A stretch of 13,748 bases of DNA from Acidobacteriaceae bacterium (GTDB taxonomy: Bacteria > Acidobacteriota > Terriglobia > Terriglobales > Acidobacteriaceae): the NCBI GenBank assembly GCA_003165855.1, contig PMXH01000299.1, positions 1-13,748 of the forward strand, written 5' to 3'. Within the stretch, counting starts at the first letter, position 1. Each line of letters opens with the position of its first letter. Positions 7,553 to 13,748 of this stretch are shown here, piece by piece. A model generated the notes under the pieces. The model was not told the origin of the DNA. It worked only from the letters and a program-made list of their open reading frames with translations, and did not search any database. The translations under genes were made by a program, and so were the position numbers.

Positions 7553-7575
7553 GCACCCTGAGAAACTCAGGGTGC
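7553..7575. terminator. Bidirectional intrinsic terminator between convergent genes
   Basis: A perfect 10-bp stem, GCACCCTGAG / CTCAGGGTGC, closes an AAA loop. On the minus strand the stem is followed by TTTTTCTTTGCTTTT, a strong termination signal for the FecR-like gene. On the plus strand only a weak T-containing tract follows, so it should end the regulator operon less efficiently. It lies between the stops at 7539 (plus) and 7605 (minus). Confidence 0.85.
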
Positions 7576-7604
7576 CTGTCTATCATCCAACTGCAACTCA
7601 GCCT

Positions 7605-9773
7605 CTACTCGCCGGAAGGCTTCTGCTGTTCCTTCTTCTGCCGTTCCTCTTCCTGCTTTTTCTGCTCAGGTGTTAGCGGCTTGGTTTGCGGCTTCGGCGG
7701 AGCAGGCTTCGCCGCTGCCGGAGGAGGTGTACGTTGCTGCGGACGCTCATTTGCCGGAGGCGTTTGCGGCCTTGCAGCCGGTTCGCTCGGCTTTGGTTGG
7801 GGCCGATCGGCTTCCGGACGAGTAGGTTCCGGACGCACGGGTTCCGGACGCGCGGGTTCAGTACGCGCGGGTTCGGGATGATTGTTCGGCTGGGCCGCTG
7901 ACGGATGGTTCACCTCAGGCTGGTTAGGCTGAGGACGATTCGGCTCCGTCGCGGGCGGACGGTTTGTTTCCGGTCGATTGTCTGGCTGATTCATTGCCGG
8001 ACGATTCGGTTGCGCTGGCTCCTTCGGCTGTGCCGCGGGCGCACGGTTCGGTTCCACCGGCGCAGCCGCAGCCGGCCGCTCGTTCGCAGTCGGTGGATTC
8101 CCCGGACGATTCATCGGTTGATTCGCCGTCGGTGCCGGTTGTCCCGGCCGCGCGGCGTTTCCCGGCTGATTGGCCGGATGTCCCACATTCGGCGTTGCCG
8201 CTTTGGCCGGAGGCGCTTGCTTCACCATGGGCCGCGCCGCCGCTGTGTTCGCCGGCCGCAGCGTTTGCACTTCGCTTCTCGCTAACGGTTGTCCGGGATG
8301 TGCTGCCAGAGCCTGTTGCTGTTTCGCAAACGGTACTGGTGGCGCAGGCGGCGTCTTCTTGGCCACTACCTGCCGGCTCGCGATCGCTGCTGGAGGAGCG
8401 GCCACATGACCCGCACTCGCAGCCTTCGCGCCCAACACGCTTTCGCGCGTCGGAGCCACGGCCACGCGCCCGCTCAGTGGCGCAGCCGCGATCTGCTGTG
8501 CGCTCACCGTAACCGACACTTTCGCCACCGGTTGCGCGCTGACGAATGCGTGCTGCGGAACCACCATCACCGCGCCCTGAACGCTTCGGTTGGCGTAGGT
8601 GATGTTGGTGATATTCGTGGTGTTGTTGATGATGGTCGTGTGGTAAACGTTGGTCACCTGAGTGACGTTCACCGTGGTACTGCTGATGTTGACCCGGGTC
8701 ACATACGCCTCGCTCACGTGATACGACGGCACATAAACTTCCCGCGGACCGAGCGCAAACCATCCAACATTGCCACCAAAGCCGCCAGGCCCTCCGCCAA
8801 TGAACACGACCAGCGCGGGCGCGTAGACCGCCTGCACCGCCACTGGCCCTGCCACCCAGCCCCAGCGTCCGCCTACACTCACCCAGCGTCCGTAGTGAAA
8901 CGGCGCGTAGCCCCACGAGGAGTCGTCCACCCAAGTCCAGCCCCAGGGAGAAATCCAATCCCAGTGGCCTTCGTGATAGGGCGCCCAACCGGCTTCGACT
9001 CGATTGGGGAACCAGACGTGCCCGTAGTTCGAATCGTCACGCCAGTCGCCATAGTCATCCAGATCTTCATAGCCGACCACATCGTGCGAGAGATACTGCG
9101 CCGAACGCGAGAAGTCGTAACGGTGGTCGCGACCTTCGGACCAGGTATCGAATTCGTCGGGGCCGTAAAGCGGCTCGACGTCGGCATAGAGCGTGTCCGT
9201 TCCGCTGAACGTGCCGGTTTGTCCGCCGCGCAAATCGTAGCTCTGGCCCGCGCCAATTGCCTCGCCTTCGCCTGCGCGGACGCTGATCACCGTGTTGCTG
9301 CCATCGGCACTCGCCTGCACGCGATAGTGACCGGGCTGGGTGATCGTGAACGCCTGGTTCGGCGTATCGACCTCGAAGTCATCGTCCTCGCCCAGTCGGC
9401 GCACCGTAATGTTGATCGCGCCCGAGGTGAGCTGGATTTGAACCGTATCGTCGTCCAGGTTCAGGAACGAGAAGCCAGTATTCGCCGCCAGGCGGATCAC
9501 GGCCGATCCCAGTTGCACTTCGGCGCGCGAGTCCTCATCGGTCCAAAGCTGGTCGCCCGTAGTCATGGGACGGTTAGGAACCGCTCCCACCCAGTCGCTT
9601 TCGCCGGCGGGCTGAAATGAAACCGAACCTTGCAGGTAACCGAGGCGAGCCACGCGGCTGGGCGGGTCGTCCTGATCCTGATCTTGAGCGGCTGATCTTG
9701 TCGGTAAAGCAATGGTGGCGAGCGTAATCCCAAGCACAATACTCCACCAGCCTAACTTCAGAGTTGTTTTCAT
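7605..9773 (-). CDS. Secreted FecR-domain / DUF6600-like protein with Pro/Asn-rich tail
   Basis: From the ATG at 9773 the protein has 722 residues. It opens with a signal peptide (KTTLKLGWW, hydrophobic core, then RSAA before QDQ), so it should be exported. Residues about 40-195 resemble a FecR-type domain (GYLQGSVSFQ, TGDQLWTDEDSRAEVQLG, VDTPNQAFTITQPGHYRV). Residues about 240-315 form a Trp-rich YGDW, HVWFP, WAPYHEGHWDW, SPWGWTWV, SWGYAPFHYGRW series typical of DUF6600. A Thr/Asn/Ile-rich beta-like stretch follows at about 360-395 (INNTTNITNIT). The last roughly 300 residues are disordered, rich in Pro, Asn and Ala, with repeated RPEP-type units and a charged KKQEEERQKKEQQK end. There is no FecI sigma factor or transmembrane FecR layout, so a surface or periplasmic structural role is more likely than iron signalling. 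An in-frame ATG at 9827 exists, but the signal peptide and GGGAG at 9784-9788 favour 9773. It ends at the shared terminator. Confidence 0.85.
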   Translation of the reverse strand: MKTTLKLGWWSIVLGITLATIALPTRSAAQDQDQDDPPSRVARLGYLQGSVSFQPAGESDWVGAVPNRPMTTGDQLWTDEDSRAEVQLGSAVIRLAANTGFSFLNLDDDTVQIQLTSGAINITVRRLGEDDDFEVDTPNQAFTITQPGHYRVQASADGSNTVISVRAGEGEAIGAGQSYDLRGGQTGTFSGTDTLYADVEPLYGPDEFDTWSEGRDHRYDFSRSAQYLSHDVVGYEDLDDYGDWRDDSNYGHVWFPNRVEAGWAPYHEGHWDWISPWGWTWVDDSSWGYAPFHYGRWVSVGGRWGWVAGPVAVQAVYAPALVVFIGGGPGGFGGNVGWFALGPREVYVPSYHVSEAYVTRVNISSTTVNVTQVTNVYHTTIINNTTNITNITYANRSVQGAVMVVPQHAFVSAQPVAKVSVTVSAQQIAAAPLSGRVAVAPTRESVLGAKAASAGHVAAPPAAIASRQVVAKKTPPAPPVPFAKQQQALAAHPGQPLARSEVQTLRPANTAAARPMVKQAPPAKAATPNVGHPANQPGNAARPGQPAPTANQPMNRPGNPPTANERPAAAAPVEPNRAPAAQPKEPAQPNRPAMNQPDNRPETNRPPATEPNRPQPNQPEVNHPSAAQPNNHPEPARTEPARPEPVRPEPTRPEADRPQPKPSEPAARPQTPPANERPQQRTPPPAAAKPAPPKPQTKPLTPEQKKQEEERQKKEQQKPSGE
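7810..7880. repeat. 15-bp tandem repeat encoding RPEP-like units
   Basis: Units of the form GGTTCCGGACGCACG repeat in phase at 7810, 7825, 7840, 7855 and 7870, with decay at both ends. On the coding (minus) strand they give pentapeptide repeats such as RPEPV, RPEPT and RTEPA in the disordered tail. Being a multiple of three, unit gain or loss would keep the frame. Confidence 0.75.
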
Positions 9774-9799
9774 AGAAGGTATATCTCCCAAGCTTTCTT

Positions 9800-9819
9800 C
9801 GCGAGACCCGAGCCTCGCG
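9800..9819 (-). promoter_or_regulatory. Leader hairpin overlapping a weak -24/-12-like element
   Basis: CGCGAG (9800-9805) and CTCGCG (9814-9819) can pair as a 6-bp stem with an 8-nt loop upstream of the FecR-like gene. The same bases, read on the minus strand, give AGGCTCG-GGTC-TCGC, which keeps the sigma-54 GG-N10-GC spacing but misses three of eleven consensus positions. The start would be near 9789, leaving only about 16 nt to the ATG. Either reading, or neither, may be real. Confidence 0.22.
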
Positions 9820-10287
9820 GAATTCACGTCGACCTTTTGATGACGAAGATGGTCGCTGCGAACAGGGTTTCTCAGAGCGTGCCTGACAGCGACCTAAGAG
9901 CGAGCGCCACAAACCGGCCAATGCGCTCGGCTGACACGCTGAGTGGAGTGTTTCTAGGAATATTAAGGATAACAGATCAGCCGGGGCGGAAGCCTCCCTC
10001 GCCCGTGGTCTTCAGCGGACGAAAATGCTCAAGAGAGTGGAGGCAGGACCGCGCTCAGGACAAATCTCCTCTTTAGCTTGAGACGCGCTGAGGGCTATGC
10101 CTGCCTTCAATACTCCCCAATCGATGTACTACGAAAAGTACACGACCCGAAAGTCAAGTCCACTTCCGTGGTCATCCGACGTCCTCGAAAGTAGGCGTTT
10201 CTTCCACACCCTAACCCCTTGATTCTATGGGTGCGACTTAAGCCACACTCGATGAATCAACAACTTCCCTCCCAGAATTTTGTGATT

Positions 10288-10315
10288 TTGAAATGTTCCA
10301 GTTGGAACATTCAAT
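10288..10315 (+). promoter_or_regulatory. Putative promoter of the GT-C-like gene
   Basis: TTGAAA (10288-10293) matches the -35 consensus in five of six bases, and TTCAAT (10310-10315) matches the -10 in four of six, with a 16-bp spacer. A start near 10322 would leave a leader of about 40 nt. The spacer is almost entirely filled by the inverted repeat described separately. Confidence 0.35.
10292..10311. promoter_or_regulatory. Perfect inverted repeat, candidate repressor operator
   Basis: AATGTTCCA and TGGAACATT are exact reverse complements separated by GT. Flanking TTGA and TCAA extend the symmetry if one base is skipped. Its position between a -35-like and a -10-like element is typical of a dimeric repressor site. 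The GTTC-N6-GAAC core does not match the usual Gram-positive LexA box (GAAC-N4-GTTC). The regulator is unknown. Confidence 0.5.
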
Positions 10316-10360
10316 CAATTCGCAAAGGGTCTTTTGACAGACCATCGCCGGACAGGCAAC

Positions 10361-11785
10361 ATGTCTTCAACCATGACAACTATGGAGATCTCTGTTGTCC
10401 CGGAGCGTAGTGGAGGCGTCCCCGACAGCCGGCCGCGCATCGGACCTGTGCTGGCAATTGCCGCCGTCAGCCTGGCGCTCGGAGCACGCTTTTTCCTGAT
10501 TATCTGGAAGTACTCGATCAACGTTTTCTTCTACGATCAGTGGGAGTACCTGACCCCGTTCTTCCGCCACCAGCCGAGCTTTGCCGAACTCTTCTTCTTG
10601 CAGCACGGGCCGCACCGCGAGGGCATCGGCCTTTTTGCCGACAAGTTTCTCTATCCCCTGACCCACTGGAACGCGCGCGTAGATTCGTTCCTCATTGGGG
10701 GTAGTATTTTTGCCGCGATGCTGCTCGCGCTGCGGCTCAAGTGCAAGCTGTACGGTGCGCTTTCGTATTCGGATCTCGCGATTCCCCTCATCTTCTTGTC
10801 TCTCGCGCAATATGAGATGCTGGTCGGCGCGTCGAATCCCGCCTGCAGCGGCCTGCCGCTCGGGATGATGATGCTGTACTGCCTCGCGCTTCTCGGCCGC
10901 AACCGGCTGCTGAGATATTCATTGGTCTTGGCGCTGAATTTCCTGCTCATCTACACCGGGTATGGCCTTTTCATGGGTGCGGTCACTGCAGGAGTTTTCC
11001 TGCTCGAATGCTACTGGAGCCGGCGCCACATGACGTCCGTTCCATTCGCCTATGCCTTGACCGGACTCTTAGTGGCCGCGGCTTCCTTGGCGTCTTTCTT
11101 TATCCATTACACTTTTTCTCCCGGTGTGGACTGTTTCGAGATTCCTCATCATCATTTGCTGCAATATCCCTGGTTCACAGCGCTGATGTTCTCGGAGTTT
11201 TTGGTTCCTAGGCCTCTTCATGTCTCGTGGGGAATGACAGTCCTCGGGGTGGCAATTCTGTTGGTTGTGGTAACTGTGCTGGGCTGGTATCTGCTCCGCG
11301 TGCTGAAGGATGCGCGTCGCCACGAAGCGCTGATCGGCGCTGTGCTCCTAAGCTATTCCCTGCTGTTCTGCGCGATTGCCCCGATCGGACGCCTCTGCCT
11401 GGGCATGCAAGCGGCATTTGCCTCGCGCTACGTCACTCTGCTCATCCCAGCCTTCCTGGCCATCTACTTCTATCTGCTGTCGCGGTCGTGGCGTGGCAAG
11501 CGGAATCTCGTCCTGGGATTATGGGTTTTGCTGCTCCTGCCTGCCGCCGTGCACAAACCGTGGGAGGATATCCGGTGGTATTCCAACGGCAAGCGCGATT
11601 GGGCGAACTGCTACGTGCGTACGGAGAACATCCTCTACTGCGACCAGACCGCCAACTTTTCGATACACCCGAATCCCGAACAGATCGGGGATTTTGGCCA
11701 TGGACCTGATTTGCAACTGCAGCAGAAGCTCGATTATCTTAAGCAGCATCGGCTGAATCTGTTCTATGACCCTAGTCTCAAATGA
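10361..11785 (+). CDS. Polytopic membrane protein, probable GT-C-type glycosyltransferase
   Basis: From the ATG at 10361 the protein has 474 residues with about ten hydrophobic segments, the first at about 29-50. The loop after it carries acidic residues in FFYDQWEYLTPFF (Asp59, Glu62), where GT-C glycosyltransferases place their catalytic acidic residue. QHGPHREG (81-88) follows, then LYPLTHWNARVD. A segment ASRYVTLLIPAF lies near 355-365. A soluble C-terminal tail from about 400 (KPWEDIRWYSNGKRDW, then ENILYCDQT) ends with a helix. The likely role is transfer of a sugar from a polyprenyl-phosphate donor at the membrane, but the acceptor is unknown and no glycan genes flank it. Other starts are TTG 10334, ATG 10373 and ATG 10382; the AGG shortly before 10361 slightly favours my choice. 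The family call rests on topology and the loop motif, not on a recognised name. Confidence 0.7.
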   Translation: MSSTMTTMEISVVPERSGGVPDSRPRIGPVLAIAAVSLALGARFFLIIWKYSINVFFYDQWEYLTPFFRHQPSFAELFFLQHGPHREGIGLFADKFLYPLTHWNARVDSFLIGGSIFAAMLLALRLKCKLYGALSYSDLAIPLIFLSLAQYEMLVGASNPACSGLPLGMMMLYCLALLGRNRLLRYSLVLALNFLLIYTGYGLFMGAVTAGVFLLECYWSRRHMTSVPFAYALTGLLVAAASLASFFIHYTFSPGVDCFEIPHHHLLQYPWFTALMFSEFLVPRPLHVSWGMTVLGVAILLVVVTVLGWYLLRVLKDARRHEALIGAVLLSYSLLFCAIAPIGRLCLGMQAAFASRYVTLLIPAFLAIYFYLLSRSWRGKRNLVLGLWVLLLLPAAVHKPWEDIRWYSNGKRDWANCYVRTENILYCDQTANFSIHPNPEQIGDFGHGPDLQLQQKLDYLKQHRLNLFYDPSLK

Positions 11786-11811
11786 ATGTCCAGCGTGCGG
11801 TTGAGATACTG

Positions 11812-11824
11812 TCTCAGCCTGAGA
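11812..11824. promoter_or_regulatory. Palindrome TCTCA-GCC-TGAGA, third copy of the candidate enhancer motif
   Basis: The arms equal those of the palindrome at 1488-1500, with a different 3-bp centre. Symmetry extends by one base on each side (GTCTCA/TGAGAC). A further GTCTC follows at 11829-11833 and GAGA precedes at 11803-11806, so several mutually exclusive short hairpins could also form in RNA. No T-run follows, so a terminator for the upstream gene is weak. It lies about 83 bp before the GTG of the next gene. Confidence 0.4.
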
Positions 11825-11894
11825 CGCGGTCTCGACAACCCCCGGTGCGCAGAGTCCGCAACACTCCTAACTCGCTGAAAAATCTAGCTCCTGA

Positions 11895-12440
11895 GTGCTA
11901 ATCCTTCCGTTCCGGACTGTGGTCTCGCTCGTGCTTCTCTATCTGCATAACCGCGTGTTCTGGCTCCCCAAAGCTCTTCCTAACCGGGAAGAGGGGGAGC
12001 CCAACCGCACTTACAAAGTCGGGGCTGAACCAGTCCGGACTGAATCGGCAGGCTTAAAGAGTAGGGAAAGGGCCAGGATCGCTTTGGGGCAAACAGGCAC
12101 AGAGAAGGCGCGAGCGGCACAAACCAGTACGGTCGCCGAATTGGCTCGGTTTTTCCCAGAAGCCACGCCCGTACGGATTCCGGTTCAATTCACCCGAGCC
12201 GGGGGCGAGGCGGGCATTCCAGGCATCGAGGAGAGAACGGTCATTGAGTTCGGCACCTCCCGCGAAGTCCTGTTCTCCTGCACTGCGCCGTTAGAATTCG
12301 CCGACGTATTGCGCCTGCGCAATTCCGACGGCTCACTCGACACGGACGCGTCCGTGGTTGCCGTGCAGTACCAGCCAGGTGCGACCATCGTGGCCGCCCG
12401 CTTTCTCAACTCAGTTCCTAACTGGATCGTGAAACCATGA
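11895..12440 (+). CDS. Small protein with PilZ-like C-terminal region, start uncertain
   Basis: The open frame from GTG 11895 gives 181 residues. The C-terminal part, about 93-181, looks like a beta-rich PilZ-type domain: TVIEFGTSREVLFSCTAPL, then DVLRLRN, ASVVAVQYQPGATIVAARFL, ending NWIVKP. In PilZ proteins the first of these strands follows the RxxxR and D-x-S-x-x-G motifs that bind cyclic di-GMP; neither is clear here, so ligand binding is doubtful. The first about 75 residues have no recognisable domain, no ribosome site precedes the GTG, and a strong hairpin lies inside this part. The true start may be downstream, for example TTG 12084 with AGGAT before it. The stop overlaps the following gene by 4 bp, so the pair is probably translated together. 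Confidence 0.6.
   Translation: MLILPFRTVVSLVLLYLHNRVFWLPKALPNREEGEPNRTYKVGAEPVRTESAGLKSRERARIALGQTGTEKARAAQTSTVAELARFFPEATPVRIPVQFTRAGGEAGIPGIEERTVIEFGTSREVLFSCTAPLEFADVLRLRNSDGSLDTDASVVAVQYQPGATIVAARFLNSVPNWIVKP
11920..11934 (+). promoter_or_regulatory. Weak -24/-12-like element upstream of the hairpin
   Basis: TGG (11920-11922) and TGC (11932-11934) keep the GG-N10-GC spacing, but the bases between fit the sigma-54 consensus poorly. It would start transcription near 11946, just before the hairpin and about 128 bp after the palindrome at 11812-11824. Such matches occur often by chance, and it lies inside the annotated frame. Confidence 0.15.
11962..12001 (+). promoter_or_regulatory. Strong RNA hairpin in the 5' part of the PilZ-like gene
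   Basis: GGCTCCCC (11962-11969) pairs with GGGGAGCC (11994-12001), and CTCTTCC (11974-11980) pairs with GGAAGAG (11987-11993). The total is 15 perfect base pairs with one AAAG bulge on the left side and a TAACCG loop. No T-run follows on either strand, so it is not a normal intrinsic terminator. It could be a structured leader or attenuator if the real start codon lies downstream. Confidence 0.55.
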
Positions 12441-13606
12441 CTCCATCAGAACCGACTTCGTCGCATCCTTCGGCACCCACTCCAGACTTCGCGGCGCTAT
12501 GGTCCAGTGCACGTCGCCTTCATCCTATCTATACAGAACTGGCGCGCGAGTTCGTAATCGACTTACCCGCCTGTCACGATCTCGAAGCCCAAGTGGACAC
12601 GCCGGGGCGCGAATCCGTGGAACAGGCCGGGCAGTGGCTGAACGATATGGATGATCGCATCCAAGTTCACCAGTTGCGCCAGTTTCTGCAGACCAGCACG
12701 CTGGTGGATGCTGACGGCATGATCGTTCTGCTGCGGCACTTCCTGGCGAAGGCGGCTCATACCGACGCCTCGCGCGACAAAATTGATTTCCTGCTGGTGC
12801 AGTATTTCAGCCAGGGCGCGCCTACCGAACTTGACGACAACAGCGCCGATATATCTTACGTGGCGCAAGGCCTGGAGTCCGTACTCGGCCCCGTAGAGCT
12901 GAAGACTCCGGTGTGGTTGAACGCTTTGGATCGCGTTCTCGAGGCCGCGCGGCGTTGCCGTTCGCTCGACGAACTGCTGCACGGCGGTGTGCTCGAGCAA
13001 GGACGCAAAGCCAAGGCGCAGGCCGGCGATCTGTTCTACCTGCCCATTGCGCTGGTGGCGTTCACTCGTTTTGGATACCTCATGCGGCGCGTCTTCTTCC
13101 GCCTCATGCTCACCGATCTCAACGACATTCTCGACGGGCTTACCGAACTGGAAGAAAAAGGAGTCAAGACCATCGACTGCCGGCGAGCCCAGTTCTCGGC
13201 GCAGGAGCCGATTGTGCGGCTGCGCATGATCTGCCAGTCGTGGAAGGTTATGTTCCAGGCTGAGTATTCTTCCGGTCAGCCGCTGCGCATGCTGGTGGAC
13301 CTGCGAGCCTCGGTTGATGCTGCGCTGGGCCTCGGTTCGGCCACCGCAGATGCCGGGAAAGCTGTAGCCCCTGCCGCTGCGAAAGCCGCGCCCGCCAAGA
13401 CGGCAACCGCGCCACGGGCTGTTGGCGCTGCGGCCAGCGCGAAAGGCGCGAAACCCACAACCTCACCGAAGCCGGCTCCGGTAGCACACGCGCAGCCGGA
13501 AGCCAAGTCCGCCGTGGCGAAAGCGGATGCTCCTGAATTCGACATCTCCGCAGATGTGCCGGAGTGGAACCCGGATGAGGATTCGCAACCGGGCAGAAAG
13601 AAATAG
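12437..13606 (+). CDS. Conserved-looking helical protein of unknown function with Ala/Pro/Lys-rich tail
   Basis: I do not recognise this 389-residue protein. Residues 1-16 are Ser/Pro-rich and likely flexible. Residues about 17-298 are mostly alpha-helical and well ordered, for example DFAALWSSARRLHPIYTELA, EQAGQWLNDMDDRIQVHQLR, and GYLMRRVFFRLMLTDLNDILDGL. There is no signal peptide and no clear membrane helix; the FYLPIALVAFTRFGYLM stretch (200-216) is the most hydrophobic part. Residues 299-366 are a low-complexity Ala/Lys/Pro/Thr linker, and the end is acidic (EFDISADVPEWNPDEDS) before a basic GRKK. Such a layout suggests a cytoplasmic adaptor with a tethered C-terminal peptide. The ATG overlaps the stop of the PilZ-like gene by 4 bp, so the two proteins may work together. 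Confidence 0.8.
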   Translation: MTPSEPTSSHPSAPTPDFAALWSSARRLHPIYTELAREFVIDLPACHDLEAQVDTPGRESVEQAGQWLNDMDDRIQVHQLRQFLQTSTLVDADGMIVLLRHFLAKAAHTDASRDKIDFLLVQYFSQGAPTELDDNSADISYVAQGLESVLGPVELKTPVWLNALDRVLEAARRCRSLDELLHGGVLEQGRKAKAQAGDLFYLPIALVAFTRFGYLMRRVFFRLMLTDLNDILDGLTELEEKGVKTIDCRRAQFSAQEPIVRLRMICQSWKVMFQAEYSSGQPLRMLVDLRASVDAALGLGSATADAGKAVAPAAAKAAPAKTATAPRAVGAAASAKGAKPTTSPKPAPVAHAQPEAKSAVAKADAPEFDISADVPEWNPDEDSQPGRKK

Positions 13607-13669
13607 TTGCAGCATTTCACAGAAGGCCGCACCAGAAGGAAACCGCTAGAACAGTCTGGGCGGAGATTC

Positions 13670-13708
13670 CAGGATTGACAGTCAGGATTGACAGTCAGGG
13701 TTGAGCAT
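13670..13708. repeat. Tandem 13-bp repeat, two exact copies and one degenerate
   Basis: CAGGATTGACAGT occurs exactly at 13670-13682 and 13683-13695, followed by the degenerate CAGGGTTGAGCAT at 13696-13708. It lies 63 bp after the last gene. Each exact unit contains TTGACA, a -35-like hexamer, but I see no well-spaced -10. It may be a slippage product or part of a control region for a gene beyond the right edge. Confidence 0.75.
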
Positions 13709-13748
13709 TAAAGACTTCCGCGAACGATGCGGACTTCAGACGAAGGAA

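Larger units (their letters stand above)
9774..10360. other. Divergent intergenic region, 587 bp
   Basis: No credible gene lies here; the short open frames lack a recognisable domain. The left end holds the ribosome site (9784-9788) and leader hairpin of the FecR-like gene. The right end holds a promoter-like element with a perfect inverted repeat at 10292-10311. Between about 9830 and 10280 I see only small possible hairpins, such as GTACT-ACGAAA-AGTAC near 10127-10142, and nothing I can assign. Confidence 0.5.

Noticed and set aside
8289..9620. 443-residue open frame on the plus strand
   Set aside because: It is antisense to the FecR/DUF6600-like gene, whose domains and signal peptide are clear; the Arg/His-rich translation is typical of a shadow frame.
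7605..9773. Classical FecR anti-sigma regulator of iron uptake
   Set aside because: No FecI-type sigma gene or TonB-dependent receptor is adjacent and the protein has a cleavable-looking signal peptide and DUF6600-like core.
10230..10243. GG-N10-GC element as a sigma-54 promoter before the GT-C-like gene
   Set aside because: Only the invariant GG/GC and two other bases match; such patterns are frequent by chance and it lies over 100 bp from the start codon.
10292..10311. LexA box
   Set aside because: The core is GTTC-N6-GAAC, the wrong order and spacing for the GAAC-N4-GTTC type, and no SOS gene is adjacent.
11811..11833. Intrinsic terminator after the GT-C-like gene
   Set aside because: Short GTCTC/GAGAC stems can form but no T-run follows, so I read the element as a palindromic site instead.

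Overview
The window is high-GC bacterial DNA without mobile elements, RNA genes or CRISPR. A FecR/DUF6600-type secreted protein, a TonB C-terminal domain protein, a very large multi-GAF/PAS histidine kinase and a GT-C-like membrane protein together suggest an Acidobacteriota (Terriglobia/Koribacter-like) chromosome. This is inference from gene style, not from a marker gene.

Layout. (1) 1-1295, minus strand: a 114-residue TonB C-terminal domain protein (951-1295), followed 37 bp later by the N-terminal 304 residues of a methyl-accepting chemotaxis protein that runs off the left edge. (2) 1296-1628: a divergent control region. (3) 1629-7539, plus strand: a three-gene operon with 4-bp overlaps at both junctions. 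It encodes a soluble GAF/PAS histidine kinase of 1337 residues, a stand-alone receiver domain, and an NtrC-type sigma-54 activator (REC-AAA-Fis). (4) 7553-7575: a bidirectional terminator shared with the convergent gene at 7605-9773 (minus), a secreted FecR/DUF6600-like protein with a long Pro/Asn-rich tail. (5) 9774-10360: a divergent intergenic region with a perfect inverted repeat inside a putative promoter. (6) 10361-11785, plus: a polytopic GT-C-like membrane protein. (7) 11895-13606, plus: a weakly PilZ-like protein overlapping by 4 bp a helical protein of unknown function. The right edge has 13-bp tandem repeats.

How the parts may work together. The most notable signal is a good -24/-12 (sigma-54) promoter, TGGC-N7-TTGC, at 1349-1335 on the minus strand. 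It is placed correctly to drive the TonB-domain/MCP pair. The divergent operon encodes a sigma-54-dependent activator, and the region between them carries two almost identical palindromes (WCTCA-N3-TGAGA) 74 bp apart, about seven helical turns. They lie about 170 and 245 bp upstream of the predicted sigma-54 start, as enhancer sites usually do. The second palindrome also overlaps a putative sigma-70 promoter of the kinase operon, so it could mediate autoregulation. A third copy lies at 11812-11824, upstream of the PilZ-like gene pair. I therefore propose a self-contained signalling module: GAF/PAS kinase -> receiver(s) -> NtrC-type activator -> sigma-54 promoter -> TonB-domain protein plus chemoreceptor. 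The promoter and palindromes are read directly from the sequence; the regulatory link is inference.
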